Origin: Planctomycetaceae bacterium
GTDB taxonomy: Bacteria; Planctomycetota; Planctomycetia; Pirellulales; Pirellulaceae
DNA length: 64,000 nucleotides
Assembly: GCA_021298315.1 (NCBI GenBank)
Contig: JAJTFC010000009.1
Location: 1 to 64,000, forward strand
Direction: 5' to 3'
Shown here: positions 45,337 to 54,220 of the stretch, in pieces
Position numbering within the stretch: the first letter of the stretch is position 1
Layout: the number at the start of each line of letters is the position of its first letter
Made by a program: the position numbers and the translations under genes
Notes under the pieces: generated by a model
Databases searched by the model: none
What the model saw: only the letters and a program-made list of their open reading frames with translations
What the model was told of the DNA's origin: nothing

Positions 45337-45885
45337 TCATTGGCCTCTGGCTGTTTGCGCGGCAATAACATCGACCATGGCTTTGGCAAACCAAGGAAGA
45401 TCGTCGGGTTTGCGGCTTGTTACAAAGTGCCGGTCTATAACCACAGGTGCATCGACCCAAATCGCACCCGCGTTTTCAAGGTCGTCCTTGATCCCAAGTG
45501 AGCCGGTCGTCTTTACGTCTCGGTAAACGCCCGCTGATATAGCCAGCCATCCACCATGGCAAATCGCTGCGACGCATTTGCTGGAGTCGGCAAAATCCCG
45601 AATAAGCTTTTTTACTGAGTCCAGGCGTCTTAATCGATCTGGCATGAAGCCTCCTGGAAGCAAGATGGCATCAAATTGACTTTCGTGCATGTCGTTAATG
45701 GCCGCATCCGACGTGCAGGGATAGCCGTTTTTGCCTGAGTAAACCCGATTGGCCTCTTCGCCGGCGACGACCACTTGCGCCCCCTCTTCGATCAATCGAA
45801 GCTTGGGGTACCACAGTTCCAAGTCTTCATAAATATCACCGACGAAGGCCAAAACGCGTTTACCAGAAAGTTTTTTATCGGTCAT
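45337..45885 (-). CDS. DJ-1/PfpI-family protein
   Basis: This 182-residue protein has the DJ-1/PfpI fold with the nucleophile elbow VAAICHGGWL (Cys at about residue 109 followed by His) and the conserved acidic residue in GDIYEDLE. The C-terminal signature VTSRKPDDLPWFAKAMVDVIAA is typical of the PfpI/YhbO branch. Members act as stress-related amidohydrolases, deglycases or proteases, and the exact activity is uncertain. It begins the pfpI-phosphoesterase-ubiA operon. A 14-bp tandem repeat lies in the upstream gap. Confidence 0.9.
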   Translation of the reverse strand: MTDKKLSGKRVLAFVGDIYEDLELWYPKLRLIEEGAQVVVAGEEANRVYSGKNGYPCTSDAAINDMHESQFDAILLPGGFMPDRLRRLDSVKKLIRDFADSSKCVAAICHGGWLAISAGVYRDVKTTGSLGIKDDLENAGAIWVDAPVVIDRHFVTSRKPDDLPWFAKAMVDVIAAQTARGQ

Positions 45886-45952
45886 GATCGCAAGGGTTTC
45901 CCAAAATAGAGTTTTGCAAGTATCTTAGCGGGAATCTGAGCGTGTCCCAGGC

Positions 45953-46036
45953 CCGATTCCCCAGAAGCGATTCCTCAGACGCGATTCCTCAGAAGCGATT
46001 CCTCAGACGCGATTCCTCAGAAGCGATGTCCTCGAC
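45953..46036. repeat. Array of 14-bp tandem repeats
   Basis: The unit GCGATTCCTCAGAM repeats at a 14-bp period. Four near-perfect units start at 45967 and alternate strictly between ...CAGAC and ...CAGAA, with a diverged copy on each side (CCGATTCCCCAGAA and GCGATGTCCTCGA). The array lies between the divergent pfpI-like gene and metF. Confidence 0.9.
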
Positions 46037-46133
46037 CAAAGCCACTGGGAATTCACCCTGCGTAATTCAACCACCTGCGTGACTCAACCATCCGTAGATC
46101 AATATCGTTCAAGCGTAACAAATAGGTAGCTCG

Positions 46134-47012
46134 ATGAAGCTTGGAGATTATTTCAGCGCAACGCGTCTGCAAACTGGGGCAAGAGGTCTGTCGTTTGAGC
46201 TTTTTCCACCCAAAAAAGCTGAGCTGCTTCCAGGGCTCCTCAAGACAGTAGAAGAGCTACAGCGGTTCAAACCAGACTTTTTTACATGCACCTATGGTGC
46301 AGGTGGCGCGACTCGAAGTGGTACGCTAAGCCTACTTGAAACGCTTAAGAAGAATTACAACCTGAAGATCGCTTCGCATTTAACCTGCGTCGGTTCGACC
46401 ATGGATCAGCTTCGCTCCTATCTCAGCGATGCCAAGTCGATCGGCGTTGATTACATCGTTGCCCTTCGAGGGGATCCACCGAAAGGTCAAACAGAGTTTC
46501 AGCAGACCGAAGGTGGCTTGCGCTATGCCAACGAACTCGTCGCGATGCTCCGTCGCGAGTATCCGGATTTCGGGATCTTGGTTGCGGGATATCCAGAAGT
46601 TCACCAAGAGGCTCCCTCTGCCGAAGTCGACCTAGATAATCTCAAGCGTAAGGTTGATACCGGTGCGGACGTTGTCGTGACTCAACTGTTCTACAACAAC
46701 GAAGACTTTTATCGCTTCCGGGACCTATGCGAGAAGGCCGGGATAAAGATCCCGATCGTTCCTGGCGTTTTGCCCGTGATTAGTTTGGCAAGCATCCAGC
46801 GGATCGCATCATTGTGCAAAGCCGCACTCCCGAAGGACTTCGTCGATGAGCTTGCCAAGAGCGATCAAGAGGACTGGCAGTTCAAGGTTGGCACCGAGTT
46901 TGCAACCAGACAAGTTGCTGATTTGATACAGTCGGGGATACCGGGTATCCACTTCTATGTTTTGAACTCATCGAGAGCAACCTCGAAGGTTCTAGACGCC
47001 GTCCATTGGTAA
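46134..47012 (+). CDS. metF: Methylenetetrahydrofolate reductase
   Basis: This 292-residue flavoprotein reduces 5,10-methylene-THF to 5-methyl-THF for methionine synthesis. The N-terminal GLSFELFPPKKAELLPGLLKTV supplies the catalytic Glu. Later segments fit the MetF barrel: FFTCTYGAGGATRSGTL, ASHLTCVG, YIVALRGDPPKGQT, GADVVVTQLFYNNEDFYRF and VPGVLPV. The length matches bacterial MetF. No other methionine gene is next to it, and no SAM or SAH riboswitch is apparent in the upstream gap. It converges with the xer gene. Confidence 0.94.
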   Translation: MKLGDYFSATRLQTGARGLSFELFPPKKAELLPGLLKTVEELQRFKPDFFTCTYGAGGATRSGTLSLLETLKKNYNLKIASHLTCVGSTMDQLRSYLSDAKSIGVDYIVALRGDPPKGQTEFQQTEGGLRYANELVAMLRREYPDFGILVAGYPEVHQEAPSAEVDLDNLKRKVDTGADVVVTQLFYNNEDFYRFRDLCEKAGIKIPIVPGVLPVISLASIQRIASLCKAALPKDFVDELAKSDQEDWQFKVGTEFATRQVADLIQSGIPGIHFYVLNSSRATSKVLDAVHW

Positions 47013-47030
47013 TCAGACTGATCTGTCCGG

Positions 47031-47930
47031 TCAGGCTTTTTTGGCTCGAGGATGCGCCTTGTCGTAGGCGGCTTTGATATTAGCCGTGCTGACATGCGTG
47101 TAGATTTGGGTCGTCACAAGGCTCTTGTGGCCGAGCAATTCTTGAACGCTGCGGATATCCGCGCCACCGTTGAGCAGATGTGTTGCAAAGCTATGGCGAA
47201 GGGTGTGAGGGCTCGTTCGCGTGTCGAGTCCACATTCTTTGATGTACTTCTCGAGCATGCGAGCGACACTGCGGGTGGTAAGTCGTCCACCGAATTTATT
47301 TCGGAATGTCGCTGGTTCTTGAGTGCCGTTGGGTGCAGGACGACGCAATCGGAAGTACTCCATGAGAGCTTTACTGGCATGAGAGCCAAGTTGGCCGATA
47401 CGCTCTTTGCGCCCTTTACCCCGGATTCGAATCGTTCCGTCGGTAAAGTCGATGTCGCGGTCGTTCATACCAACAAGTTCGCTAACCCGCAGTCCCGCGC
47501 TATAGGTGACTTCAAGGATCGCAAGGTCTCGACGGCCCATCTCGGTTTGCTTGCTCGGTGCGTCAAGCAGTGAGAGGATCTCTTGGTTGGTCAAGAAGTG
47601 GGGAAGTTTTCTCGCCCCTCGAGGGTTTCGTAAGGGTTTGGCGGGATTGCTTTCGACCATCTGTTGACGCTGAGCGAATTTGAAGAAGCTTCGAAGCGAA
47701 GCGAGCTTTCTACTGATGCTCGATTTGGCATAGCCGGCTTCGTGGAGTGCAGTGACATAGCCGCGAAGCTCGTTTGGGGTGATGTCTCGAGGTCGAAGAC
47801 TCTTTTGGCCTTCGTCGGTGATAAAGTCGGCCATATCGATCAAATCCTCACGATAGGACTTAATCGTCAAATCCGAAGCGTTTCGCTCGACGTCCAAGTA
47901 CCGAAGGAATTGAAAGACTTCTTGATGCAT
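47031..47930 (-). CDS. xerC: Tyrosine recombinase XerC/XerD
   Basis: This 299-residue recombinase carries the full active site: Arg at about 148 (YSAGLRVSEL), Lys at 172 (GKGRKER), His-Arg at 242/245 (PHTLRHSFATH), His at 268 (ELLGHKS) and Tyr at 277 (TQIYTHV). The N-terminal SAM-like core-binding domain (FLRYLDVERNASDLTIKSYREDLIDMADFI) and the length are those of the chromosome-dimer resolvases XerC/XerD rather than of phage or integron integrases. Telling C from D needs alignment; the N-terminus reads slightly more like XerC. It lies alone, convergent with metF, with no att sites or mobile genes nearby. Confidence 0.9.
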   Translation of the reverse strand: MHQEVFQFLRYLDVERNASDLTIKSYREDLIDMADFITDEGQKSLRPRDITPNELRGYVTALHEAGYAKSSISRKLASLRSFFKFAQRQQMVESNPAKPLRNPRGARKLPHFLTNQEILSLLDAPSKQTEMGRRDLAILEVTYSAGLRVSELVGMNDRDIDFTDGTIRIRGKGRKERIGQLGSHASKALMEYFRLRRPAPNGTQEPATFRNKFGGRLTTRSVARMLEKYIKECGLDTRTSPHTLRHSFATHLLNGGADIRSVQELLGHKSLVTTQIYTHVSTANIKAAYDKAHPRAKKA

Positions 47931-48108
47931 TTTGGCTCCACCGTGAGCTTATCGGGTTTCCTGACGCAGACCCTTTGGAAAATGATACGAATTGGAGACT
48001 TGCTCGTGGTGCGGGAGTAAACTAAGTTATTAGGGTGTTTTGGATCTTTTTTCCAGCCCGTTTGATGGCTGTTGGCGTTCCTTCGTACAATCTTTTTTGC
48101 GGCTTGCC

Positions 48109-48354
48109 ATGCTATTCAAGATAATTCCTTTGCTGTGGATGGCTTTTATCGCATTGGTGATTTTGCTACCGACAATCACCTCTTTGATGGGGAGGCCCAA
48201 GGGGCCTGCGAAACCCAAGGCACCTAAGAAGGCCAAGTCGAAGAAAAAGAAAAAGGGCGAGCCCGACGAGGAACCCACGACCGAAGAATCTTCCCAAGAG
48301 CCTGCTTTGGATTTTGGCGATGAACTGGCTCAAATGGAAACTTCCAAGAGTTAA
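48109..48354 (+). CDS. Small membrane protein with basic/acidic tail
   Basis: The ORF is open from 48040, but the ATG at 48109 gives MLFKIIPLLWMAFIALVILLPTITSLMG, a clean N-terminal membrane helix. A strongly basic stretch follows (KPKAPKKAKSKKKKKG) and then an acidic tail (EPDEEPTTEES...). The protein is 81 residues. The mix of helix plus oppositely charged tails suggests a membrane-anchored linker, but I do not recognise it. It is 30 bp upstream of the metal permease-regulator gene on the same strand, so it may be part of that system. Confidence 0.6.
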   Translation: MLFKIIPLLWMAFIALVILLPTITSLMGRPKGPAKPKAPKKAKSKKKKKGEPDEEPTTEESSQEPALDFGDELAQMETSKS

Positions 48355-48384
48355 CATTGAAGCCTTTTGAGTTGAGCCTTTAGG

Positions 48385-49713
48385 ATGTGGTGGGCTTGGC
48401 AAGTCGATGGCTGGATGATCGTCGCTTCGATCCTCTGCGGGATCGCTTGTGCTCTTGTCGGCAACTTTTTGGTTTTACGCAAACTGAGCCTTATCGGTGA
48501 TGCGCTCAGTCACGCGGTATTGCCCGGCATTGCAGCTTCGTTCCTGTGGTTTGGCAGCCGCAGCCCTTGGGTCGCTTTGCTCGGAGCTGGACTTATCGGA
48601 GTCCTTTCGGTCTGGTTGATCGAGGTGGTGCGAGGTATTGGACGCATCGAAGAAAGCGCAGCGATCGGTGTGGTCTTCACCGCGTTATTCGCATTGGGGA
48701 TCGTGATGATCTCTCGCGTCGAACATGTCGATCTTGATCCTTCGTGCGTTCTTTACGGCAATTTAGAAACGATCGTCTTAGAGACCGTCACCACCCCATT
48801 GGGTGAAATCCCGTCGGTCGTTCTGGAACTCGGGTGCATCGGCTTGTTCAATGCTCTGTGCACGCTGGTGTTTTGGAAGTGGTGGACTTTATCGACATTC
48901 GATACCACGTTGGCAAAGGCCCAAGGTGTACCGGTACGTTTCCTGAGCTATCTGCTCGCATCGATGGTGGCGATGACTTGTGTGGTCTGCTTTCGTGCCG
49001 TTGGTAATATTTTGGTTGTCGCAATGCTCATAGTCCCCTCCGCAATCGCTTGGATGTTGACCAATCGGCTGCAATCCATGGTCTTTTGCAGTTTGCTCGT
49101 AGCCATCGCCAGCAGCGTTCTTGGGCATCTCTTGGCAATCAGTTTGCCTCACTTGTTGGGATTCAAATCGGCCAACTCGGCGGCGATGGTTGCAGTCGTG
49201 TCTGGATGTTTGCTGGTGCTGGCGGTTTTTGTCGGGCCCAAACAAGGATTGATCTGGCGTTGGTTGCATCAACGCGAATTGCTTCGAAGGATACTTGCAG
49301 AAGACATCTTGGCACTTTTCTATAGGCATGTTGAAGCCCATGGTTCGGTGAATCTGTCTGCAGCCGATCAGGCTCTGAGCATAGAACGCATTTCTTCCAA
49401 GCTACAAGCATCGTCTCAAGCAATCCTCTCGGCCTTGTCGGATCTGGCTGCAAAGCGATGGGTTAGCGGCCAAGGAAACTCTTGGAATCTAACCCAAAGC
49501 GGGTATCAACAAGCCCAAGTATTGATTCGAACTCACCGACTCTGGGAGCATTACCTTCGCGAAGAGACCGGTATATCAGACCCCAGGCTCCACGCGTCGG
49601 CAGAGTCCCTCGAACACTACACTTCGTCCCAACTGCGTGAGAGTTTAGGGCAATTCACCGGTGGTCCGACGGTCGACCCCCACGGGAAACAAATTCCACC
49701 TGAAACACCATGA
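48385..49713 (+). CDS. Metal ABC transporter permease fused to a DtxR-like regulator
   Basis: Residues 1 to about 290 are an ABC-3 family permease with around eight membrane segments (GIACALVGNFLVLRKLSLIGDALSHAVLPGIAASF and GVVFTALFALGIVMIS are the signature parts). This is the zinc/manganese importer type. The C-terminal 140 residues resemble a DtxR/MntR iron-manganese repressor. The winged helix is ISSKLQASSQAILSALSDLAAKRWVSGQGNSWNLTQSGYQQAQVLIRTHRLWEHYL. The dimer and metal part is ESLEHYTSSQLRESLGQFTGGPTVDPHGKQIP. The combination would place a metal-sensing module on the transporter itself. No ATPase or binding protein for this permease is adjacent. Confidence 0.85.
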   Translation: MWWAWQVDGWMIVASILCGIACALVGNFLVLRKLSLIGDALSHAVLPGIAASFLWFGSRSPWVALLGAGLIGVLSVWLIEVVRGIGRIEESAAIGVVFTALFALGIVMISRVEHVDLDPSCVLYGNLETIVLETVTTPLGEIPSVVLELGCIGLFNALCTLVFWKWWTLSTFDTTLAKAQGVPVRFLSYLLASMVAMTCVVCFRAVGNILVVAMLIVPSAIAWMLTNRLQSMVFCSLLVAIASSVLGHLLAISLPHLLGFKSANSAAMVAVVSGCLLVLAVFVGPKQGLIWRWLHQRELLRRILAEDILALFYRHVEAHGSVNLSAADQALSIERISSKLQASSQAILSALSDLAAKRWVSGQGNSWNLTQSGYQQAQVLIRTHRLWEHYLREETGISDPRLHASAESLEHYTSSQLRESLGQFTGGPTVDPHGKQIPPETP

Positions 49714-49725
49714 AAGCCATCGAGC

Positions 49726-50088
49726 ATGTTCGTTCGGATTTATAGTCAGCCAGGCGAATCGATCTGTCAAAGCTTTGAAGGTTTCATCGATGCAGTGAGT
49801 CCTTGGGAAGGCATGTTCGCCGAGCCCGACGGGTCGTGGGTCTGGGTTTTTCATGACAATTCCATACGGTATCAACTCGATGGCATGCTTTACGATCGGG
49901 CCGGTGTGATCGAATATCTCGAAGTCAAAGGCCAAGCCACCAAAGACGCTTGGGAAAGGATTTGCACTCATTTGCTGTCGGATTTTCAGCGTTCCAGCCC
50001 CGATGCGATCGTGCAGCACTTGCGGGTACACGACATCGAGCAACAATGTTGGCGAAGCCCACGCGATCCAGCCCTTTTTGTAGGCTAG
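49726..50088 (+). CDS. Small protein of unknown function
   Basis: The 120 residues (SFEGFIDAVSPWEGMFAEPDGSWVWVFHDNSIRYQLDGMLYDRAGVIEYLEVKG...) look like a compact alpha/beta protein without signal peptide or membrane segment. I do not recognise a family. It starts 12 bp after the permease-regulator gene and ends 49 bp before gltX, so it is probably transcribed with one or both. Its codon use is like that of its neighbours. Confidence 0.65.
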   Translation: MFVRIYSQPGESICQSFEGFIDAVSPWEGMFAEPDGSWVWVFHDNSIRYQLDGMLYDRAGVIEYLEVKGQATKDAWERICTHLLSDFQRSSPDAIVQHLRVHDIEQQCWRSPRDPALFVG

Positions 50089-50137
50089 GATATTTTCACC
50101 AACCAGATTCGAATCATTGTTTAAAGCTGCTTGACCT

Positions 50138-51709
50138 ATGACCATCCGCACTCGATTTGCCCCAAGTCCTACTGGTTATCTGCATATTGGTGGGGTGCGG
50201 ACAGCTCTGTTCAATTACCTGTTGGCCAAGCAAGCCGGCGGCCAGTTTCTGCTTCGGATCGACGACACCGATCAGCAACGCAACGTCGAAGCAGCCCTGC
50301 GGCCGATCCTCGAAGGTTTTCGTTGGTTGGGTTTGGAATGGGACGAAGGTCCCGAGTGCGGGGGGCCTTATGCACCCTATTTTCAATCCCAACGATCATC
50401 GCAATACCAACAAGCCGTCGAGAAGCTTTTAGCAAGCGGGCATGCATATAAAGATTACGCCAAGACCGAAGAGCTAGCCCAGCTCAAGGCTCAAGCCGAG
50501 AAAGATGGAAAAGCCTTCATCTACGATCGTCGATTCATGGCCAGTACTCCGCAGCAGCAGCGGGAGTACGAAGCCGAAGGTCGCTCAGCGGTCGTGCGTT
50601 TGAAGATGCCTCGGAGCGGCCAGTGCCAATTCAACGATTTGATTCGAGGGGATTGCTCCTTTGAATGGGCCGACGAGCAAGACCACGTTGTACAGCGTGC
50701 CGATGGGACTTGTTTGTACCATTTGGCAAGCGTCGTTGACGACTACGATTTCCGAATCACCCATGTGGTTCGGGCCGTCGAGCACCTTCCAAATACACCC
50801 CGACAAATTTTTATCGCGCAGAGCCTCGGTTACCCTCTACCGATTTATGCCCATTTGCCCTACGTCGCCGAACCGGGAGGGACGGCCAAGCTCAGCAAGC
50901 GAAAGCTCGATAAGTATCTCAAGCAAAAGGATTTTGCGACCCTCTTTCAGCTTGGGGAAACTGTGGCCAACAAGGCTCACTTGCAAACCACTCCCGAGAC
51001 TTTCAATCCTGTGGTCGTCGATTTCTACCGCGAAACGGGTTTCTTGCCCGGTGCGATTCTCAATTACTTGCTGCTCTTGGGTTGGTCGCTGGATGCTAGC
51101 TCCGAAGACTTTACGCTCGATGAGGCGATCAAGCATTTTTCGCTCGAACGGGTCAACAAAGCCCCCGCGTCGTTTGATCCCCAAAAGCTCATCGCTTTTC
51201 AGGCACGCTGGATGAGCAAGCTCGATACGAAGAAGAAGGTTGCGATGGTATTGCCGTATTTGCAAAAGGCAGGATGGGTCTCCGATCCCCCGCCCTGCTC
51301 GATCGCCGAACATTGCACCAAAGTGGTAAACGCCGCAGCAGATCGGATCAAAGTCGCCGGTGATATCCTTCAATTCGAGGAGTTTTTCGTTCCCGACGAG
51401 CAACTGGTCTTCGACCAATCCGGCTTGGAGAAACGCGTGCTCGGGGAACCCCAAGCCCTCGGGCTCCTCGTAGAAGTGCGCAGGATCGTACAAGCGACCG
51501 ATCCGTGGTCGGTCGAAAATCTTGAAAGCCAGATCAAAGAGATGGTCGAGGCCAAGGGGGTCAAGCTAGGTGTTTGCATCAACGCGGTCCGACTCGCACT
51601 TACAGGAAAAACCACGGGTGTCGGAGTCTTTGATGCCTTTGGCATTCTGGGCAAAGAATCTTCGCTATCGAGGATCGATCGCTGCATAAGACTTGCGACC
51701 CCATCATGA
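50138..51709 (+). CDS. gltX: Glutamyl-tRNA synthetase
   Basis: This 523-residue class I synthetase loads glutamate onto tRNA-Glu. The HIGH motif is in [22 protein letters not shown] at residues 7-28, followed by [13 protein letters not shown]. The KMSKS counterpart is [16 protein letters not shown]. This is a slight deviation from the common KLSKRHG form, so an alignment should decide between GluRS types. Anticodon-binding domain and length are normal. Its stop overlaps the trpF start by four bases (ATGA), which couples their translation. Confidence 0.95.
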   Translation: MTIRTRFAPSPTGYLHIGGVRTALFNYLLAKQAGGQFLLRIDDTDQQRNVEAALRPILEGFRWLGLEWDEGPECGGPYAPYFQSQRSSQYQQAVEKLLASGHAYKDYAKTEELAQLKAQAEKDGKAFIYDRRFMASTPQQQREYEAEGRSAVVRLKMPRSGQCQFNDLIRGDCSFEWADEQDHVVQRADGTCLYHLASVVDDYDFRITHVVRAVEHLPNTPRQIFIAQSLGYPLPIYAHLPYVAEPGGTAKLSKRKLDKYLKQKDFATLFQLGETVANKAHLQTTPETFNPVVVDFYRETGFLPGAILNYLLLLGWSLDASSEDFTLDEAIKHFSLERVNKAPASFDPQKLIAFQARWMSKLDTKKKVAMVLPYLQKAGWVSDPPPCSIAEHCTKVVNAAADRIKVAGDILQFEEFFVPDEQLVFDQSGLEKRVLGEPQALGLLVEVRRIVQATDPWSVENLESQIKEMVEAKGVKLGVCINAVRLALTGKTTGVGVFDAFGILGKESSLSRIDRCIRLATPS

Positions 51710-52407
51710 AACCACCGCAACTGAAGTTTTGCGGGTTCACTCGGCAGCAGGACGTTGCTCAAGCTGTCGAGTTACACGTCGATGCGATTGGATTGAATTT
51801 TTATCCAAAGAGCAAGCGGTACGTCCAGCCGTCGACGGCCAGAGGACTCTCAAAGATTGCCGAAGGCATTTCGATGCGGGTCGGTATCTTTGTCGATCCG
51901 ACGATCGAGCAGATCGGCCAAGTGCTCGATGAATGCCCTTTGGATGCGATCCAGTTGCATGGCAATGAGACCATCGAGTGGTTGCTCGAATACCAAAGCG
52001 CCCCAGAGTGGCCCGGGCTACCGATCCTCAAAGCGTTGCCCTACCGCGGCCCAATCGACGATGCGATCTGGAGCACGTGGGTCCAAGAGTGTTCGTTGGG
52101 GTATTCCCCTGTGATCGGACTGCTCGTCGACGCTTATGATCCGGTCGAAAAGGGGGGGACTGGCAAGCGAGCGAATTGGGATTTGCTGCGGCCAAGGCCC
52201 AGGAGTTTCTTGGCAGCCGACGGCAAGAGTGCGCCGTTGATCCTCGCGGGTGGATTGGATGCCGAAAATGTAATCCAAGCCTTGCAGATCGTCGAACCGA
52301 TCGGCGTGGATTTGGCAAGTGGCATCGAAGTCTCCCCGGGAGTCAAGGATCCGATTAAAATGCGGAGGATGTCGGAGAGAGTTCGAGAATACTATTTGTC
52401 CAGGTGA
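51706..52407 (+). CDS. trpF: Phosphoribosylanthranilate isomerase
   Basis: This 233-residue TIM-barrel enzyme performs the third step of tryptophan synthesis. Signatures are [35 protein letters not shown] (catalytic Cys at about residue 7), [20 protein letters not shown] and [15 protein letters not shown] followed by GVDLASGIE. The length is near the norm. It overlaps gltX by four bases and is followed three bases later by the CYTH gene. No other trp gene is nearby, so the pathway is dispersed. Confidence 0.94.
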   Translation: MKPPQLKFCGFTRQQDVAQAVELHVDAIGLNFYPKSKRYVQPSTARGLSKIAEGISMRVGIFVDPTIEQIGQVLDECPLDAIQLHGNETIEWLLEYQSAPEWPGLPILKALPYRGPIDDAIWSTWVQECSLGYSPVIGLLVDAYDPVEKGGTGKRANWDLLRPRPRSFLAADGKSAPLILAGGLDAENVIQALQIVEPIGVDLASGIEVSPGVKDPIKMRRMSERVREYYLSR

Positions 52408-52410
52408 ACC

Positions 52411-52983
52411 ATGGCCGATTCAGCACAGCACTATCCGATCGAGATCGAAGGCAAGTATCGAGTCGACGATCCGATCGACTTGCTTGCAAGGCTCGATCGT
52501 CTTCGAGCCGAGGAACTCGAATCGGAATCCCATGAGGACCATTACCTGCGGCACCCCGCACGCGATTTCAAAATCACCGACGAGGCGCTCAGGATGCGGC
52601 GGGTAAACGACCAGTGGCTCGTCACCTACAAAGGACCTCGCAGGGAGGGGCCGCTTAAGACCCGACCCGAGATCGAGTTGCCACTGGCCCCAGGCACCCA
52701 GGAGGAATGGATGAGGATCTGGGCCTCTTTGAGTTTTGAACCCGTCGGAGTGGTGCGTAAATCTCGCCGTGTTTTCAGTCTTGCGAAAATTCATCCAGGG
52801 ATGACCGTCACCCTCGATGAAGTTCATCAAATAGGAATATTCGCAGAAGTCGAATGCGTGGTGCATTCGGATCAAGAGTTGGCGGCAGCCGAGCCAGCGA
52901 TCGCGTCGGCGGCTGGTAACCTTGGACTGAGTTTTATCGAGAAACGAAGCTATCTGTCGATGGTTCTTGAGCAACAGAAATAA
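52411..52983 (+). CDS. CYTH-domain protein (class IV cyclase/thiamine triphosphatase-like)
   Basis: The 190-residue protein opens with IEIEGKYRV, the ExExK metal and phosphate motif of the CYTH superfamily. It continues with RHPARDFKITDEALRMRRVNDQWLVTYKGPRREGPLKTRPEIELPL, the basic and acidic strands of the triphosphate tunnel. The superfamily includes CyaB-type adenylyl cyclases and inorganic or thiamine triphosphatases. It is directly upstream of thiE, so a link to thiamine phosphates is worth testing but not proven. Spacing is three bases from trpF and five bases to thiE. Confidence 0.85.
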   Translation: MADSAQHYPIEIEGKYRVDDPIDLLARLDRLRAEELESESHEDHYLRHPARDFKITDEALRMRRVNDQWLVTYKGPRREGPLKTRPEIELPLAPGTQEEWMRIWASLSFEPVGVVRKSRRVFSLAKIHPGMTVTLDEVHQIGIFAEVECVVHSDQELAAAEPAIASAAGNLGLSFIEKRSYLSMVLEQQK

Positions 52984-52988
52984 GCCCC

Positions 52989-54080
52989 ATGACCGATCCA
53001 ACCGACCATTCTCAAATCGTGCTTCGAAGGATGATCGATGCCAATGCCAATCGGGTCGCCGAAGGCTTAAGAACGCTCGAGGATGTCGCAAGATTCTCTG
53101 GGTTTGCCCGATTGCAGAGCGATTACAAGTCGATTCGGCACGCGTTGCAAGCGTCGATCGATGCGATTGGCAAAGTAAACCTACTTGCCGCTAGGGATGC
53201 CTTTGGAGATGTAGGTCGAGAGACCAAGACTCCCAGCGAAAAGCAGCGCACTGATGGAACTGCATCGATCGTGGCTGCAGCAAGCTCGCGGGCTGAGCAA
53301 GGCCTACGAGTCATCGAGGAGTCTTGCAAGGTCCTACTGCCTAGCGTCTCGACACAGATCGAGCAACTTCGGTACCGTGTTTACGATCTGAATGCAGCCT
53401 TGCAGTTGGCCTGCCAGCGAGACCTGGCATTTTTGCGCAACGCGAAACTCTATGTACTCGTCGATTGCAAGCTGTCAGTCGATTCGTTTCGCAAGCGGGT
53501 CGCGGACATTGCAGACGCCGGGGTTGATTTGATCCAGGTTCGGGACAAGCAGGCCGATCCTATTGGTATTCTCCAATACGTCCAAGTTGCCCTCGATGTG
53601 CTTGACGATTCGAAGACTCGACTTGTGATCAATGACCGGGTGGACATCGCCGCGACAACGAACGTTGCCGGGGTACATGTAGGGCAAGAGGATCTTTCGG
53701 TAAACGCCTCTCGACGCCTTTTGCAACCATGGCAGTGCTTGGGGCTCTCGACCCACAATCTCGATCAGGTACGCTCGGGCGTTGACCTGGGTGTCGATTA
53801 CATTGGATGCGGGCCAACTTTTCCCTCGACGACCAAATCCTTTGAAAGTTTTTCGGGCATCGATTTTCTTTCGTCGGCTGCTCAGTGGCTCCGAGAAAAT
53901 GCTCCAGAGTTGCCAGCATATGCGATAGGCGGGATCGATGCACAAAAGCTTCCAGAGGTTTTGCAAGCGGGTTTTTCGAGAATTGCTGTGGGGGGCTGTG
54001 TTTGGAACGCCCAAAATCCAGCAAATGCCGCAGGAGAGCTTCGCGAAATGCTCGAAAAAGGTCCGTCGCCTGCGATTTGA
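52989..54080 (+). CDS. thiE: Thiamine-phosphate synthase with N-terminal extension
   Basis: Of 363 residues, the C-terminal 210 are ThiE, the enzyme joining hydroxymethylpyrimidine pyrophosphate and thiazole phosphate. Seen are LIQVRDKQADP, LVINDRVDIAATTNVAGVHVGQEDL, DYIGCGPTFPSTTK and AIGGIDAQKL. The N-terminal 145 residues (RRMIDANANRVAEGLRTLEDVARFSG...SSRAEQGLRVIEESCKVL) form an all-helical domain also known from cyanobacterial ThiE proteins. Its function is not settled. The operon gltX-trpF-CYTH-thiE ends here; cysK follows 140 bp later. Confidence 0.9.
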   Translation: MTDPTDHSQIVLRRMIDANANRVAEGLRTLEDVARFSGFARLQSDYKSIRHALQASIDAIGKVNLLAARDAFGDVGRETKTPSEKQRTDGTASIVAAASSRAEQGLRVIEESCKVLLPSVSTQIEQLRYRVYDLNAALQLACQRDLAFLRNAKLYVLVDCKLSVDSFRKRVADIADAGVDLIQVRDKQADPIGILQYVQVALDVLDDSKTRLVINDRVDIAATTNVAGVHVGQEDLSVNASRRLLQPWQCLGLSTHNLDQVRSGVDLGVDYIGCGPTFPSTTKSFESFSGIDFLSSAAQWLRENAPELPAYAIGGIDAQKLPEVLQAGFSRIAVGGCVWNAQNPANAAGELREMLEKGPSPAI

Positions 54081-54220
54081 AACCCTCTTTTCGATCGATC
54101 TCGGGTATCAAACCGAGGTGGGCTCAGCACGCCAAACCGAGTACACTAAGGAGGCGCAGTCGGCCGCGACTGCGGACCTAATTTCGTACATCCTGTAACC
54201 CTAGATGGATCTAGTTAGCT

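Noticed and set aside
45953-46036. Possible CRISPR or iteron origin
   Set aside because: The 14-bp units are directly adjacent without spacers, and no replication initiator gene or DnaA boxes are nearby.
46037-46133. SAM or SAH riboswitch before metF
   Set aside because: The gap is under 100 bases after the 14-bp repeats and I could not recognise a conserved core or a terminator stem.
47031-47930. Integron or phage integrase
   Set aside because: Length and sequence fit housekeeping XerC/D. No attI/attC sites, cassettes or phage genes are adjacent.
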